A stretch of 64,000 nucleotides of DNA from Mesobacillus campisalis (GTDB taxonomy: Bacteria > Bacillota > Bacilli > Bacillales > Cytobacillaceae): positions 124,001 to 188,000 of the forward strand of contig NZ_LAYY01000001.1 of NCBI RefSeq assembly GCF_000986785.1, given 5' to 3'. The notes under the pieces were generated by a model. That model worked only from the letters and a program-made list of their open reading frames with translations, had not been told where the DNA came from and made no database searches. Within the stretch, counting starts at the first letter, position 1, and the number at the start of each line of letters is the position of its first letter. This document shows positions 8,262 through 17,917 of the stretch, in pieces. The position numbers and the translations under genes are program-made.

Positions 8262-9566
8262 TTAAATCACATGATTAGTATCTTCATAAATTTCTTGTTT
8301 ATTATCCTTTAATTCTTGTATATAAGCAGGAATATATGCGAGGGCCCCTAGTAATCCAGTACCTACAAGGAAGAGAAACCCGCTTGTAAAAGAACCTGTT
8401 GCATCTACGATAAAGCCGATAACTAACGGGACAATAGCAGCCCAAATATATCCCACTCCGTTGAATACTCCGCCAGCTGCAGCAATATTCCAACTATTTG
8501 CTATCCTTTGAAGTGCAGAATGCCCTACAAATGCACCAATATACACGATTCCTGTTGCAAAAGAAAGTAACGTAATGATGAGAGTGCTATTTTGAAATAA
8601 TGTCACGACATACATTAAAGCAGAGGCTATCGTAAGAGCAGCAATTAATAACCAATTTCGATTTTTTAAACGGTCTGCCAGCGGACTTACCGTCAGCATA
8701 AGAATAACGCTACATACCCATGGCAATGCGGACATGAAGCTACTTTGGATAAAGCTAATATTTAATTCCCTTGTTAAATAGGTTGGAAGCCAGGCAACGA
8801 GCCCCCAGATAAACCCATTCCCAAGACAGTTCCCCGCAACTAAAAACCAGTAATCATGGCGCTTCCAAACGGAAGGTTTATTTTCAACCTGGGCATTGTC
8901 CTTTACACCTAATCCCTCACCAATATGCTGTAATTCCGATTTACTTATAGACGGATGGTCAGAAGGCTTATCATACACATAGCGAAAAATAAAGAAAAGC
9001 GGAATAATCAAGCCGAGTATTCCAAAGACAAAGAAATTGGCCCGCCACCCTAGAGAAGCTGTCATTTGCCCCAATAATGGGAGTGTAATGACGGGAGCCA
9101 ACGTTAGCCCTACAAGCCAGATCGCATTAGCGAAGTTGCGTTCTGACGAAGGAAACCATCGCATAACTAGCCTATCTGTGGTAGGAGTAAGCGGAGATTC
9201 AGCAAAGCCTAAAATAGCTCGAAAAACAAGCATAAGGAAAAACGCTGAAGTAAATCCCATGAGAATCATAATGACAGCCCAGGAAATACAGGCACTGATA
9301 AGGATAACACGGGCCCCCAGCTTATCTGAAATTGCGCCCGTAACAAAGTTTGCCAGGCCATAAGGAAGTAGGAAAAACGTCATCAACAAGCCTTGGGCAG
9401 CGAAATCACCAGTAATGCCCAATGCATCGGTAAAAGGTTTATCCGCTAAAAGGATGGTAATATTGGATCTGTCGACATAGGCAACTAAATACAAAATAAG
9501 CAGAGAAAAAGCAACACCATATCTTTTTTTGGTTTTTGCGGCTTCCGCAACTGATGCTGATACCAT
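8262..9566 (-). CDS. MFS transporter, anion:cation symporter (ACS) type
   Basis: 434 aa with about 12 membrane helices. The opening YLVAYVDRSNITI, the loop GAISDKLGARVILI and the FGAESPLTP-like helix (AILGFAESPLTPTTDRLVMRWFP) are typical of the ACS family that imports organic acids such as hexuronates, galactonate and phthalate. It is the last gene before the 8156-8204 terminator and starts 38 bp after the acyl-CoA synthetase gene, so it may import the acid that ligase activates. Substrate unknown. Confidence 0.88.
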   Translation of the reverse strand: MVSASVAEAAKTKKRYGVAFSLLILYLVAYVDRSNITILLADKPFTDALGITGDFAAQGLLMTFFLLPYGLANFVTGAISDKLGARVILISACISWAVIMILMGFTSAFFLMLVFRAILGFAESPLTPTTDRLVMRWFPSSERNFANAIWLVGLTLAPVITLPLLGQMTASLGWRANFFVFGILGLIIPLFFIFRYVYDKPSDHPSISKSELQHIGEGLGVKDNAQVENKPSVWKRHDYWFLVAGNCLGNGFIWGLVAWLPTYLTRELNISFIQSSFMSALPWVCSVILMLTVSPLADRLKNRNWLLIAALTIASALMYVVTLFQNSTLIITLLSFATGIVYIGAFVGHSALQRIANSWNIAAAGGVFNGVGYIWAAIVPLVIGFIVDATGSFTSGFLFLVGTGLLGALAYIPAYIQELKDNKQEIYEDTNHVI

Positions 9567-9604
9567 TTTTAAAAATCCCCTTCAATCATTGTTTAGTAAT
9601 CAAA

Positions 9605-11227
9605 TCATCTTAATTCAACGGATCGGTCTTGGAGCTGGTCGCGCAATTCACGTTTTAAAAATTTGCCGACAGATGTTTTCGGGAGTTCTTCCATAAAAAT
9701 GACATCATCCGGAAGCCACCAATTTGCAAACTGCGGTGCCAAAAAGTCGAGTAAATCATCTTTTGTCACTTTATCTTTAGCATCCTCTTTTAAAACGACA
9801 GCAGCAACTGGACGTTCTTGCCATCGGGGATGTGGAACAGCAATAACGGCAGCTTCAAAAACCGCTTCATGAGCCATAAGCGCGTTTTCAAGATCAACGG
9901 AAGAAATCCACTCTCCTCCACTTTTCACTAAGTCCTTCGTCCGGTCGACAAGCTTAATGGTTCCCTCCTCATCAATTGTTGCGATATCACCTGTATGTAG
10001 CCAGCCTTCCTTAACCGCCTCAGCTGTTTTTTCAGGCTCTTTGTAATAACTGTCAGCAATCCATGGACCGCGAAGGAGCAATTCTCCCATTTCTTTGCCG
10101 TCCCACTTCACTTCCCCTTGGTGATTGACGATTTTTGCTTCCAATCCTGGAACGAGTAAGCCTTGTTTTGAACGAATTTCGAGCTTTTCTTCATAGGACA
10201 AATCTTGTTGATAGCTTTTTAGTCGGGATACCGTTGCTACTGGACTCGTTTCCGTCATGCCATATGCATGAATGAACGGAATGTTGTATTTTTCTTCATA
10301 CTTGCGAATCAGACCTTTCGGAGCTGCTGATCCACCACATACGATTGCACGCAAACTTTGTGTGTCATAATTTCCTGATTCGAGTTCATTTAGCAGACCA
10401 AGCCAAATCGTCGGCACTCCTGCCGTTATTGTCACTCGTTCATTATCAATCAATTCGGCAAGTACCTTCGGTGTAAAATGGGGACCGGGAAGCACTTGTG
10501 TTGTTCCAAACCAAGCGGCGGAAAATGGCAGACCCCACGCATTGACATGAAACATTGGAACGACGGGCATCGCAACGTCAGATTCAGACAATGCCAATGT
10601 GTCTGCCAAACCAACTGTCATACTATGAAGAACAATGCTGCGATGCGTGTAAAGAACGCCTTTCGGGTTCCCTGTCGTTGCTGATGTGTAACACATTCCT
10701 GCAGATTCGTTCTCATCTATGTCTGTCGGATATTCGTAGTTTTCATTTCCTTCAGAAACAAGTGTTTCATAGTGGTATGCAGGTTCAAGTGTCGTTTCAG
10801 GCAGTTGATTCCTGTCGGTTAAAATAACGAACGCCTTCACTGAAGGTATATCGTCTTTAATCTTTTCAATTAGCGTGACAAGTCCTTCATCAATCAGCAA
10901 CACTTTGTCTTCCGCATTTTGTATAATGTAAGTTAAATGTTCTAGTGAAAGCCTGATATTGATCGTATGCAAAACAGCACCCATACCCGGAATCGCAAAA
11001 TAGGCTTCCAAATGGCGATGGTCATTCCATGCCAGAGTTCCAACCCTGTCCCCGCGCTTGACTCCGAGCTTCTCGAGCGCACTTGATAAACGTCTCGTCC
11101 GCTTTCCGATTTCAGCATAGGATAGGCGCCTAATTCCCGAGTGTGTTCTTGATACAACATGTTTTTTCGGAAAATACCTCTCCGCTCTTTCCAACAGTGA
11201 AAATACTGTTAATTGTGTGTTCATCAT
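9605..11227 (-). CDS. AMP-forming fatty acid/organic acid-CoA ligase
   Basis: 540 aa, full-length ANL-superfamily enzyme. P-loop motif [19 protein letters not shown] (about residues 178-196; the usual GTTG is ATTG, as in many medium/long-chain FadD-like ligases), A5 motif [11 protein letters not shown]7 [13 protein letters not shown]8 [16 protein letters not shown] and catalytic Lys in [12 protein letters not shown]. It activates a carboxylic acid to acyl-CoA with ATP. It sits between the ABC importer and the MFS permease in one co-directed run; the starting acid is not determinable. Confidence 0.9.
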   Translation of the reverse strand: MMNTQLTVFSLLERAERYFPKKHVVSRTHSGIRRLSYAEIGKRTRRLSSALEKLGVKRGDRVGTLAWNDHRHLEAYFAIPGMGAVLHTINIRLSLEHLTYIIQNAEDKVLLIDEGLVTLIEKIKDDIPSVKAFVILTDRNQLPETTLEPAYHYETLVSEGNENYEYPTDIDENESAGMCYTSATTGNPKGVLYTHRSIVLHSMTVGLADTLALSESDVAMPVVPMFHVNAWGLPFSAAWFGTTQVLPGPHFTPKVLAELIDNERVTITAGVPTIWLGLLNELESGNYDTQSLRAIVCGGSAAPKGLIRKYEEKYNIPFIHAYGMTETSPVATVSRLKSYQQDLSYEEKLEIRSKQGLLVPGLEAKIVNHQGEVKWDGKEMGELLLRGPWIADSYYKEPEKTAEAVKEGWLHTGDIATIDEEGTIKLVDRTKDLVKSGGEWISSVDLENALMAHEAVFEAAVIAVPHPRWQERPVAAVVLKEDAKDKVTKDDLLDFLAPQFANWWLPDDVIFMEELPKTSVGKFLKRELRDQLQDRSVELR

Positions 11228-11337
11228 TGAAAATTCCCCCCATTCATTTTTATAGATTTCAATAAGGGTACGGTCAAATTGGTCTCTATGTGTATGAACT
11301 CATTAAAATATATAAGACAAATTTCTTCTTTTTCACC

Positions 11338-12321
11338 TTAATTCGCTACTTTTTCCTCGAATAATAAACACGCTGTCAGGCTTTGTTCAGAAGTAGGCAG
11401 CAGATTCGGATCGATACTCTTACATTGCTCCATCGCAACTGGACAGCGCGTATGGAAACTGCATCCCGCAGGAGGATTCGCAGGGCTGGGCAAGTCGCCT
11501 TTTAAAATAATCCGTTCTCGGTTTCGCATTTTCGGATTTGGGTGAGGAACGGCTGACAACAATGCTTTTGTGTACGGATGACGCGGATTCGCAAACAGCT
11601 CTTCCTTATTGGTGTATTCTATAATTTTGCCGAGGTACATGACCGCAATTTTATCGCTGATATGTTTAACGGCTTGAATGCCATGGGCAATAAAGAGATA
11701 AGATAAGCCCATATCCTCTTGAATTTCCTTTAATAGATTTAAGATTTGCGCTTGAATGGATACATCAAGGGCTGAGACTGGTTCATCACACACAATTAGT
11801 TTAGGCTGTAAAGCCAGTGCCCTGGCTATGCCAAGCCTTTGTCTTTGCCCTCCTGAGAATTCAAGCGGATATCGGCTGCCATGATAGGAAGCGAGGCCAA
11901 CTCTCTCCAGTAGTTCGTCGACCCTTTTCCTTCGTTCTTTTGCTGTACCTACTTTATGCAGGACTAGCGGTTCTGCAATAATATCAGCCACCGTCATTCT
12001 CGGATTGAGTGACGAATACGGGTCTTGAAAAATCATTTGTAAGTTCTTTCCTAAAGTTTTTTTAGCTTTGTACTCTCTTAATTTTTTTCCTTCAAAGTAA
12101 ATTTCACCACCCGTCGGATTGGTAAGTCCTACGACCATTCTTCCAGTCGTCGATTTCCCGCAGCCTGATTCACCAACTAAACCAACCGTTTCTCCAGGAT
12201 ATATGTCAAGGCTCACACCATCAACGGCTTTTACAAACTGATCTTTTTTCCCAAAAAGTCCGCTCCCAACAGGAAAGTGTTTTTTAATTTCTTTAAGAGA
12301 AACTAGTGGCTGCTGTTTCAT
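11338..12321 (-). CDS. Oligopeptide/dipeptide-type ABC transporter ATP-binding protein (OppF-like)
   Basis: 327 aa. ATG 12321 is chosen because it follows AGGAGAGAGAGG and opens with [20 protein letters not shown]; the longer frame is overlap with the upstream gene. Walker A GESGCGKST, signature FSGGQRQRLGIARAL, Walker B LIVCDEP, H-loop FIAHG and the C-terminal oligo_HPY region with paired Cys (GCSFHTRCPVAMEQC). It energises import with the OppD-like partner. Its start overlaps the oppD-like stop by 29 bp, indicating coupling. Last gene of the ABC set. Confidence 0.93.
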   Translation of the reverse strand: MKQQPLVSLKEIKKHFPVGSGLFGKKDQFVKAVDGVSLDIYPGETVGLVGESGCGKSTTGRMVVGLTNPTGGEIYFEGKKLREYKAKKTLGKNLQMIFQDPYSSLNPRMTVADIIAEPLVLHKVGTAKERRKRVDELLERVGLASYHGSRYPLEFSGGQRQRLGIARALALQPKLIVCDEPVSALDVSIQAQILNLLKEIQEDMGLSYLFIAHGIQAVKHISDKIAVMYLGKIIEYTNKEELFANPRHPYTKALLSAVPHPNPKMRNRERIILKGDLPSPANPPAGCSFHTRCPVAMEQCKSIDPNLLPTSEQSLTACLLFEEKVAN

Positions 12322-13318
12322 AATGTCCTCTCTCTCCTTCCTTTTCAAGCGGATACCAACAAGATACCCGGTTCCCTGACGGATGTTTGAGCAATGTCGG
12401 TGCATTTTGGCTGCATTTTTCAGTTGCATAGCTGCAACGTGTCACAAAATTACAACCTTTTGGCAACTCAAGTGGGTTTGGCACAACACCAGGGATTGCA
12501 TCTAATTTTTCTTTCGTTGGTCCGTACAACTCAGGCACACTAGCCATTAATCCTCTTGTGTACGGGTGAAGAGGGTTTTCGAAGATATCCTCTACCGTGC
12601 CTTCTTCGACAATTTTTCCGCAATACATGACTAAGACGCGATCAGCTGTTTCAGCTACAACACCAAGGTCATGCGTAATTAGGAGAATCGCGATGCCGCT
12701 TTCTTTCTGTAGTTTGTGCAATAGGTTCAAAATTTGCGCTTGGATTGTCACATCAAGTGCCGTTGTCGGTTCATCGGCAATAATGAGCTTTGGATCACAA
12801 GCAAGTGCCATCGCAATCATCACTCTTTGCCTCATTCCACCTGACAATTGATGAGGATAGTCATTGAGGCGCCGCTTCGCATCGGGAATACCTACTTTAT
12901 TTAATAATTCGAGTGCCGTTACTAAGGCGTCTTTATATTTCACTTTTTTATGCAAAACGATTGATTCGGCAATTTGCCTTCCAATGGGATGGACAGGATT
13001 GAGTGAGAACATAGGGTCCTGGAAAATCATAGCAATATTATTGCCGCGAATTTTCCTCATTTCCTTTTCTTTTAATTTCAATAAATCTTTATCATTGAAG
13101 AAAATACTGCTTTCAGGCCTATATTGAATCGCACTTGCGTTAAGACCCATTATGGAGAGGGAGGTAACGCTTTTTCCACTTCCCGATTCGCCCACTAATG
13201 CGACAATTTCACCTTTATTGATAGAGAATGAAACATCATTAACAGGTTTTATTTGGCCTTTCGGCGTCGGAATGAATGTCTCGAGATTTTTCACCTCAAG
13301 CAATAGTTCTTCTTTCAT
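12293..13318 (-). CDS. Oligopeptide/dipeptide-type ABC transporter ATP-binding protein (OppD-like)
   Basis: 341 aa from ATG 13318 (GGAGGGACGCATAGT upstream). Walker [10 protein letters not shown], signature [15 protein letters not shown], Walker [14 protein letters not shown]-loop LITHDLGVV and a C-terminal Cys-containing oligo_HPY region ([15 protein letters not shown]). Partner of the downstream OppF-like subunit. The 19-bp gap to the OppC-like gene supports one operon. Cargo may be a peptide, but this class also carries nickel, glycosides and other solutes; the surrounding enzymes suggest a catabolic substrate. Confidence 0.93.
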   Translation of the reverse strand: MKEELLLEVKNLETFIPTPKGQIKPVNDVSFSINKGEIVALVGESGSGKSVTSLSIMGLNASAIQYRPESSIFFNDKDLLKLKEKEMRKIRGNNIAMIFQDPMFSLNPVHPIGRQIAESIVLHKKVKYKDALVTALELLNKVGIPDAKRRLNDYPHQLSGGMRQRVMIAMALACDPKLIIADEPTTALDVTIQAQILNLLHKLQKESGIAILLITHDLGVVAETADRVLVMYCGKIVEEGTVEDIFENPLHPYTRGLMASVPELYGPTKEKLDAIPGVVPNPLELPKGCNFVTRCSYATEKCSQNAPTLLKHPSGNRVSCWYPLEKEGERGHYETAATSFS

Positions 13319-13337
13319 ACTATGCGTCCCTCCTTTA

Positions 13338-14177
13338 TCAAGCTTTTTTATACTTTGGGTCAAGCGCTGCCCGGAGACCATCTCCGAGAAAGTTGCCAGC
13401 CAGTACTGTCAGTATAATGGCGAGTCCAGGGTAAACAATCATCCACGCATTCATATTGATCATGCTGTAAGCTTGTTGAATCATATTTCCCCAACTAATT
13501 TGCGGAGACTGCGCGCCCATTCCAAGGAAGCTAAGAGAGGCTTCAACTAGAATCGCAAAGCTTAAATTAAATGAAGCTTGTACAACAATTGGCGGAGCAA
13601 TATTCGGGATAATATGCTTCAGCATAATCCACCCCGCGCCCGCACCTGAGATTTTCGCTGCTTCAACATAAGGCTCTGAACGTACTTGCAATGTTTGTCC
13701 CCTTGCGAGCCTTGCAAATTGAGGCGTGAAAACGATTCCGATTGCAATCATGGCGTTCCATAAACTAATGCCTAGCGCACCCGTAATTCCTAGCGCGAGC
13801 AAAATTGCAGGAATCGCAATAATACCGTCAACAATACGCATGAAAATATCATCAACAACTCCGCCTAAATAACCTGACAAAATTCCCATCGGAACACCGA
13901 TGCAAAGCGGAATTAAAATGGCAAACAAACCTGCCTGGATTGCCGCCTTCGTTCCCATTAACAATCGGCTAAAAATATCACGGCCAAGTTCATCAGTGCC
14001 TAACCAGTGCTGTGCACTCGGGCTAAGCATGACCTTCATTAAGTCCTGTTTCAACGGGTCGTAAGGAACGATGAAAGGGGCAATTATCGAAAGAATGACG
14101 AGCACCATCAAAAATATAAAGCTAAAAAATGCAAGCCGTTCTGCCATTAAACGCTTAAAAACAGTTCCAAAACTCAT
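13338..14177 (-). CDS. ABC transporter permease (OppC/DppC-like)
   Basis: 279 aa, ATG behind AAGGGGCAGGGAAT. N-terminal OppC_N helix and APFIVPYDPLKQDL segment, WLGTDELGRDIFSRLL motif, six membrane helices, and the EAA coupling loop EPYVEAAKISGAGAGWIMLKH. Pairs with the DppB-like permease encoded 16 bp upstream to form the channel of the importer. Confidence 0.93.
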   Translation of the reverse strand: MSFGTVFKRLMAERLAFFSFIFLMVLVILSIIAPFIVPYDPLKQDLMKVMLSPSAQHWLGTDELGRDIFSRLLMGTKAAIQAGLFAILIPLCIGVPMGILSGYLGGVVDDIFMRIVDGIIAIPAILLALGITGALGISLWNAMIAIGIVFTPQFARLARGQTLQVRSEPYVEAAKISGAGAGWIMLKHIIPNIAPPIVVQASFNLSFAILVEASLSFLGMGAQSPQISWGNMIQQAYSMINMNAWMIVYPGLAIILTVLAGNFLGDGLRAALDPKYKKA

Positions 14178-14192
14178 ATTCCCTGCCCCTTT

Positions 14193-15137
14193 CTAGTACT
14201 CGATCCGTGGATCTAGGATGGCATACACGATATCGGTAATAAAGTTAATGATGATAACCAAGACAATCATAACGAGTACGACACCTTGCAGCATCGTAAA
14301 GTCACGCTGCAAAATGGAATTTACTGCAAGCTGCCCCATGCCTGGTATTGCAAAAACCGTTTCTATAACAACAGTAGCACCTAATAAATTCCCGAACAAA
14401 ATACCGATTGTCGTCACAACTGGCAACATTGCGTTTTGCAGTCCATGATTAAAAATCGCTCTCCAACGTTTTACACCTTTAGAATAGGCAGTTCGCACGT
14501 AGTCAGCATTCATCACTTCCATTAATGATGAGCGTAAATGTCTTGTGATTTGTGCTGTTCCCATCGCACCAAGCGAAATAGCGGGCAGCAAAATCCCTTT
14601 AAGGAAATCAACGGGGTTATCATTGATACTCGTAAATCCAGTCGCTGGCACCCAGCCAAGCTTCAAGCTAAAGAATAAGACGAGCAGCATCGCAAGCCAA
14701 AAGTTCGGAATTGCCGTGCCAAGCGTTCCAAAAAAGCGGGCAACATAGTCCATCCAGCTATTCGGATAATATATGGATGTAATGGCGAAAAACATGCCAC
14801 CGACAACGGAAATGACCATCGCAGCAACAACCAATTGAAATGTAACGGTTAAGCGGCTGAACACCGCTTCTTCGACCAATTGGCCCGTAAAGATGGAACG
14901 ACCTAAATCCCCTTGCAGGGCATTTTTCAGCCAATCGAAATACTGCATAATAATCGGTTGATCAAGGCCCAGTTGCTGTCGCAATTGAGCCACTTTTTCA
15001 GGAGTGGCATTTTCACCAAGCAATGCCAAGACAGGATCGCCTGGAATGAGTAAAATAAAAGAGAAAACGATGAGGGTTGTAATGAACAGCAGCGGGATCA
15101 CATATAATAAGCGGCGTGCAAGATATTTTAAAAACAT
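14193..15137 (-). CDS. ABC transporter permease (OppB/DppB-like)
   Basis: 314 aa, ATG behind GGAGAGGGTATGG. Opens MFLKYLARRLLYVIPLLF, with PGDPVLALLGENATPE and QLGLDQPIIMQYFDWLKNAL typical of DppB, six membrane helices, and the EAA loop NADYVRTAYSKGVKRWRAIF. First of the four membrane-complex genes; a strong hairpin at 15188-15220 separates it from the SDR gene upstream, so it may have reduced or independent transcription. Confidence 0.93.
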   Translation of the reverse strand: MFLKYLARRLLYVIPLLFITTLIVFSFILLIPGDPVLALLGENATPEKVAQLRQQLGLDQPIIMQYFDWLKNALQGDLGRSIFTGQLVEEAVFSRLTVTFQLVVAAMVISVVGGMFFAITSIYYPNSWMDYVARFFGTLGTAIPNFWLAMLLVLFFSLKLGWVPATGFTSINDNPVDFLKGILLPAISLGAMGTAQITRHLRSSLMEVMNADYVRTAYSKGVKRWRAIFNHGLQNAMLPVVTTIGILFGNLLGATVVIETVFAIPGMGQLAVNSILQRDFTMLQGVVLVMIVLVIIINFITDIVYAILDPRIEY

Positions 15138-15187
15138 CCATACCCTCTCCTTCCGTTTAAATAGAAAGTGATATCATTTTTCTAATT

Positions 15188-15220
15188 AGTGGAGTAGGTA
15201 AGGTGAGTCGCTACTCCACT
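15188..15220. terminator. Intercistronic hairpin between SDR and permease genes
   Basis: Perfect 10-bp arms AGTGGAGTAG and CTACTCCACT with a 13-nt loop. On the minus strand the stem is followed by TAATTAGAAAAATG, a weak U tract. It could attenuate transcription or protect mRNA ends in the 215-bp gap before the permease genes. Confidence 0.55.
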
Positions 15221-15352
15221 ATTAATTTCGAATTTTTTGATATTTTATCAACGGGGCCCTTCGGAATTTCCGTTAAAGATGGTATAGGACGGCGTAAAGA
15301 GGCTAAACTGTTCAAAATTCATTGACCAACCAATTATCGTTGATGTGTAGTT

Positions 15353-16132
15353 TTATTTTGATTGTTTTTGGTCAAAACGAAATTTAAAACCGAGAGCTCC
15401 ATCATCCACCTTAACAATACTACCGTTAATTGAACTGGATTCATCTGATCCTAAAAAAGCAACCACTTGTGCTATTTCTTCAGGTTCAATTAACCTGTTT
15501 GTCATTTGGCCCCTTCTTGCCAATTCCAAAGTCCCTTCCTTCCGATGAAATTGTAAAATATCTGTATTGACACTTCCAGGAGCAATACCCACTACGCGAA
15601 TCCCGTGGGGCGCTAATTCGAATGCAGCACTTGTAATCATCATTTTTATTGCACTTTTTGAAACTTGATAGGCAAACCTATCCGCCATTGCTACAAACGC
15701 ATTAATGGAAGATGTGTTAATTATGACCCCCTTCTTCTTTAACTCAACCATTTTTTTGGCTGCTGTCTGTATTCCGTAAAATACTCCATGCTGATTTACT
15801 TCTATTACCTGGTGATAAGATTTAAGATCTAATTCTAAAAATGGTTTACGTATACCAATGCCAGCATTATTAAACAACACATCAAGAGAACCATATTTCT
15901 CGACAGTAAAATCAATTAAATTTTTCACGCTATTATAATCAGAAACATCTACCTTGCAAAATGTTGCTTCACCGTTCTTTTTTCGAATCATACCTTCTAA
16001 CTTTTTTCCTGCTTGTTCATTAGTATCAGCAATTACTACTTTAGCTCCCTGGCTGGCATATAAGTCTGCGGTTGCACTCCCGATACCACCAGCGCCACCT
16101 GTAATAATAGCCACTTTGTTTTCTAAAGTCAT
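15353..16132 (-). CDS. SDR-family NAD(P)-dependent oxidoreductase
   Basis: 259 aa classical short-chain dehydrogenase: TGGAGGIGSAT cofactor loop (residues 12-22), NNAGIG, catalytic Ser in INTSSINAF and the YxxxK pair in AYQVSKSAIK, and a C-terminal GSIVKVDDGAL in place of the usual GGxxxxDGG. Probably oxidises an alcohol to a ketone or the reverse. It lies between the ABC substrate-binding protein and permease genes, which is unusual and ties this transporter to the catabolic genes. Confidence 0.88.
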   Translation of the reverse strand: MTLENKVAIITGGAGGIGSATADLYASQGAKVVIADTNEQAGKKLEGMIRKKNGEATFCKVDVSDYNSVKNLIDFTVEKYGSLDVLFNNAGIGIRKPFLELDLKSYHQVIEVNQHGVFYGIQTAAKKMVELKKKGVIINTSSINAFVAMADRFAYQVSKSAIKMMITSAAFELAPHGIRVVGIAPGSVNTDILQFHRKEGTLELARRGQMTNRLIEPEEIAQVVAFLGSDESSSINGSIVKVDDGALGFKFRFDQKQSK

Positions 16133-16203
16133 TGTAATACGTCTCCCATAGCTTTTTAGTTCTTTTTAAGAAAGTGATAGTCGACTCCTTACGTACCTTT
16201 AAA

Positions 16204-17778
16204 TCACTCTTCCATCCAAATCGATGAGAAGACGGCTTTACCCATCAAATTAGGCTTAAATCCTTTTACCTTTTGGTTCATAGCGGATGTCATCGGTTCA
16301 TATACAAGCGGAATTCCGATTGCTTCCTCTAACAGTGCTTTTTCACTAATTTCTTTGTATAATTCAGCGCGTTCCTTTTGATCATAAGTTGAAGCGGCTT
16401 TTGAAATAAGTGACTCAATTTCTTGTGTAGAATATTTTCCTGGATTGAGGTAACTATTTGCTGAAAATAAAAGCTGCACCGCCATTTGCGGGTCTTGACG
16501 CCCTGTCCAAGTAGTACTAAAGGCTGGTGCTGTCTGTTCAGAAAAGAAACTCGTAGTCCCCTTGGTTACTTCCATTGGTTCGAGATTTACCTCAATTCCT
16601 ATTTCTTTTAGCTGGTCCTTTATGATTTCAGCTCCCCTTGTATAGTTCGCAATCGCTAAGTGAATCATTGAGAATGAGATATTGTTAAGACCAGAGTCTT
16701 TTAATAATTGTTTTGCTTTTTCAGGGTCATAGTCTATCGACATGTTAGGATCAGCTGCCCAATATTCCTTAGGAAAGATGGTATTAGCCGGTTCACCTTG
16801 TCCAAAGTTAAGTCCCTGAACAATGGCTTCACGATTAATCCCATGCAGAACGGCTAATCGTACATTTTTATTATCAAACGGTGGCATTGATGGATTTAAA
16901 AAAATCATATTAAATCGAACCGGCAAAATATCTTTTAAAACGATGTTGGAGTCACTTTTGAGATTTTGAACATTCGCTGGAGTAATGATATCAGCAAAAT
17001 CGACCTCACCTGATTTAAGGGCATTAATTCTTGTATTTTCATCGGACATGACTTTAACCGTCATTTTATCAAGGAAGGGCTTTCCTTCCTCCCAGTAATC
17101 TTCATAGGCTTCATAGACAATCTCTCCATTAGGAATGTGATTTACTAGTTTAAATGGTCCGGCCCCTACAGGATTTTGAGAAAAGTTATCACCATATTCT
17201 TTAATTGCAGTAGGGGATACCATCATCCCACCCTTATCAGATAAGGCTAATAAAAGGGAAGAATCTGATACTTTCAAATTCAGCTTAACTGTTTTCTTAT
17301 CTATAACTTCTACACTTTCAATATTTTTAAGATCCGGTATTTTCGAATCGTCAGAATTAATTCTTTCGATATTAAATTTCACCGCTTCTCCATCAAAGGC
17401 GGTTCCATCATGGAAAGTCACACCTTCCCTAAGGTGAAGAATTAATGTCTTATCGTCCGTGAATTCCCAAGATTCAGCTAAACCAGGCTGTGGTTCGAGT
17501 TCTGGAGTAAAAGAAACAAGCGTATCATAGATGGGCCATAATAAAGGATGGTCGCTACCACTTGAGGATTGTATTGGATCATAATTCGTGGAATCCGCAA
17601 TATACGCTATGGTAATTTCCCCACCTTTTTTAGGTGTGCCTTCTTCGGACTGCGCTCCTCCAACAGAACTAGAAGGGTTCTTCCCAGAGCTGGAATCAGA
17701 TGAACAACCCACTAGGGTAAAAGCAAGAAGGAGCAACGGCAATAATTTAGCAATAAATATCAACCTCATTCTATCCAA
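16204..17778 (-). CDS. ABC transporter substrate-binding lipoprotein (SBP_bac_5, peptide/nickel type)
   Basis: About 524 aa. A lipoprotein signal peptide (LLPLLLLAFTLVGC, lipobox LVGC) precedes a Ser/Gly-rich linker and a full SBP_bac_5 domain (KGGEITIAYIADSTNYDPIQ, ESWEFTDDKTLILHLREGVTFHDGT, NPVGAGPFKLVNH). Start is ambiguous: ATG 17787 is only 2 nt after AGGAG, TTG 17778 is 11 nt after it. Binds the imported solute outside the membrane and delivers it to the OppBC-like permeases encoded downstream. Confidence 0.9.
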   Translation of the reverse strand: MDRMRLIFIAKLLPLLLLAFTLVGCSSDSSSGKNPSSSVGGAQSEEGTPKKGGEITIAYIADSTNYDPIQSSSGSDHPLLWPIYDTLVSFTPELEPQPGLAESWEFTDDKTLILHLREGVTFHDGTAFDGEAVKFNIERINSDDSKIPDLKNIESVEVIDKKTVKLNLKVSDSSLLLALSDKGGMMVSPTAIKEYGDNFSQNPVGAGPFKLVNHIPNGEIVYEAYEDYWEEGKPFLDKMTVKVMSDENTRINALKSGEVDFADIITPANVQNLKSDSNIVLKDILPVRFNMIFLNPSMPPFDNKNVRLAVLHGINREAIVQGLNFGQGEPANTIFPKEYWAADPNMSIDYDPEKAKQLLKDSGLNNISFSMIHLAIANYTRGAEIIKDQLKEIGIEVNLEPMEVTKGTTSFFSEQTAPAFSTTWTGRQDPQMAVQLLFSANSYLNPGKYSTQEIESLISKAASTYDQKERAELYKEISEKALLEEAIGIPLVYEPMTSAMNQKVKGFKPNLMGKAVFSSIWMEE

Positions 17779-17917
17779 TACAATCATCTCTCCTAAGAAA
17801 ATTAATTAGTAATCGTTTTAATTTTTGCTCCGAAGCAATATTCATTTCCGATTATTTTTTCAATATATTCAAAGAGAAAGTGCATTTAATGCTTTTGTTT
17901 GAAGTTTACTAACGGTA

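Noticed and set aside
16130-16140. TTGTAATACG near the SDR start as another FadR-type operator
   Set aside because: The right arm is wrong (TACGT, not TACAA) and it overlaps the ribosome-site-to-start gap; left out of the operator set.
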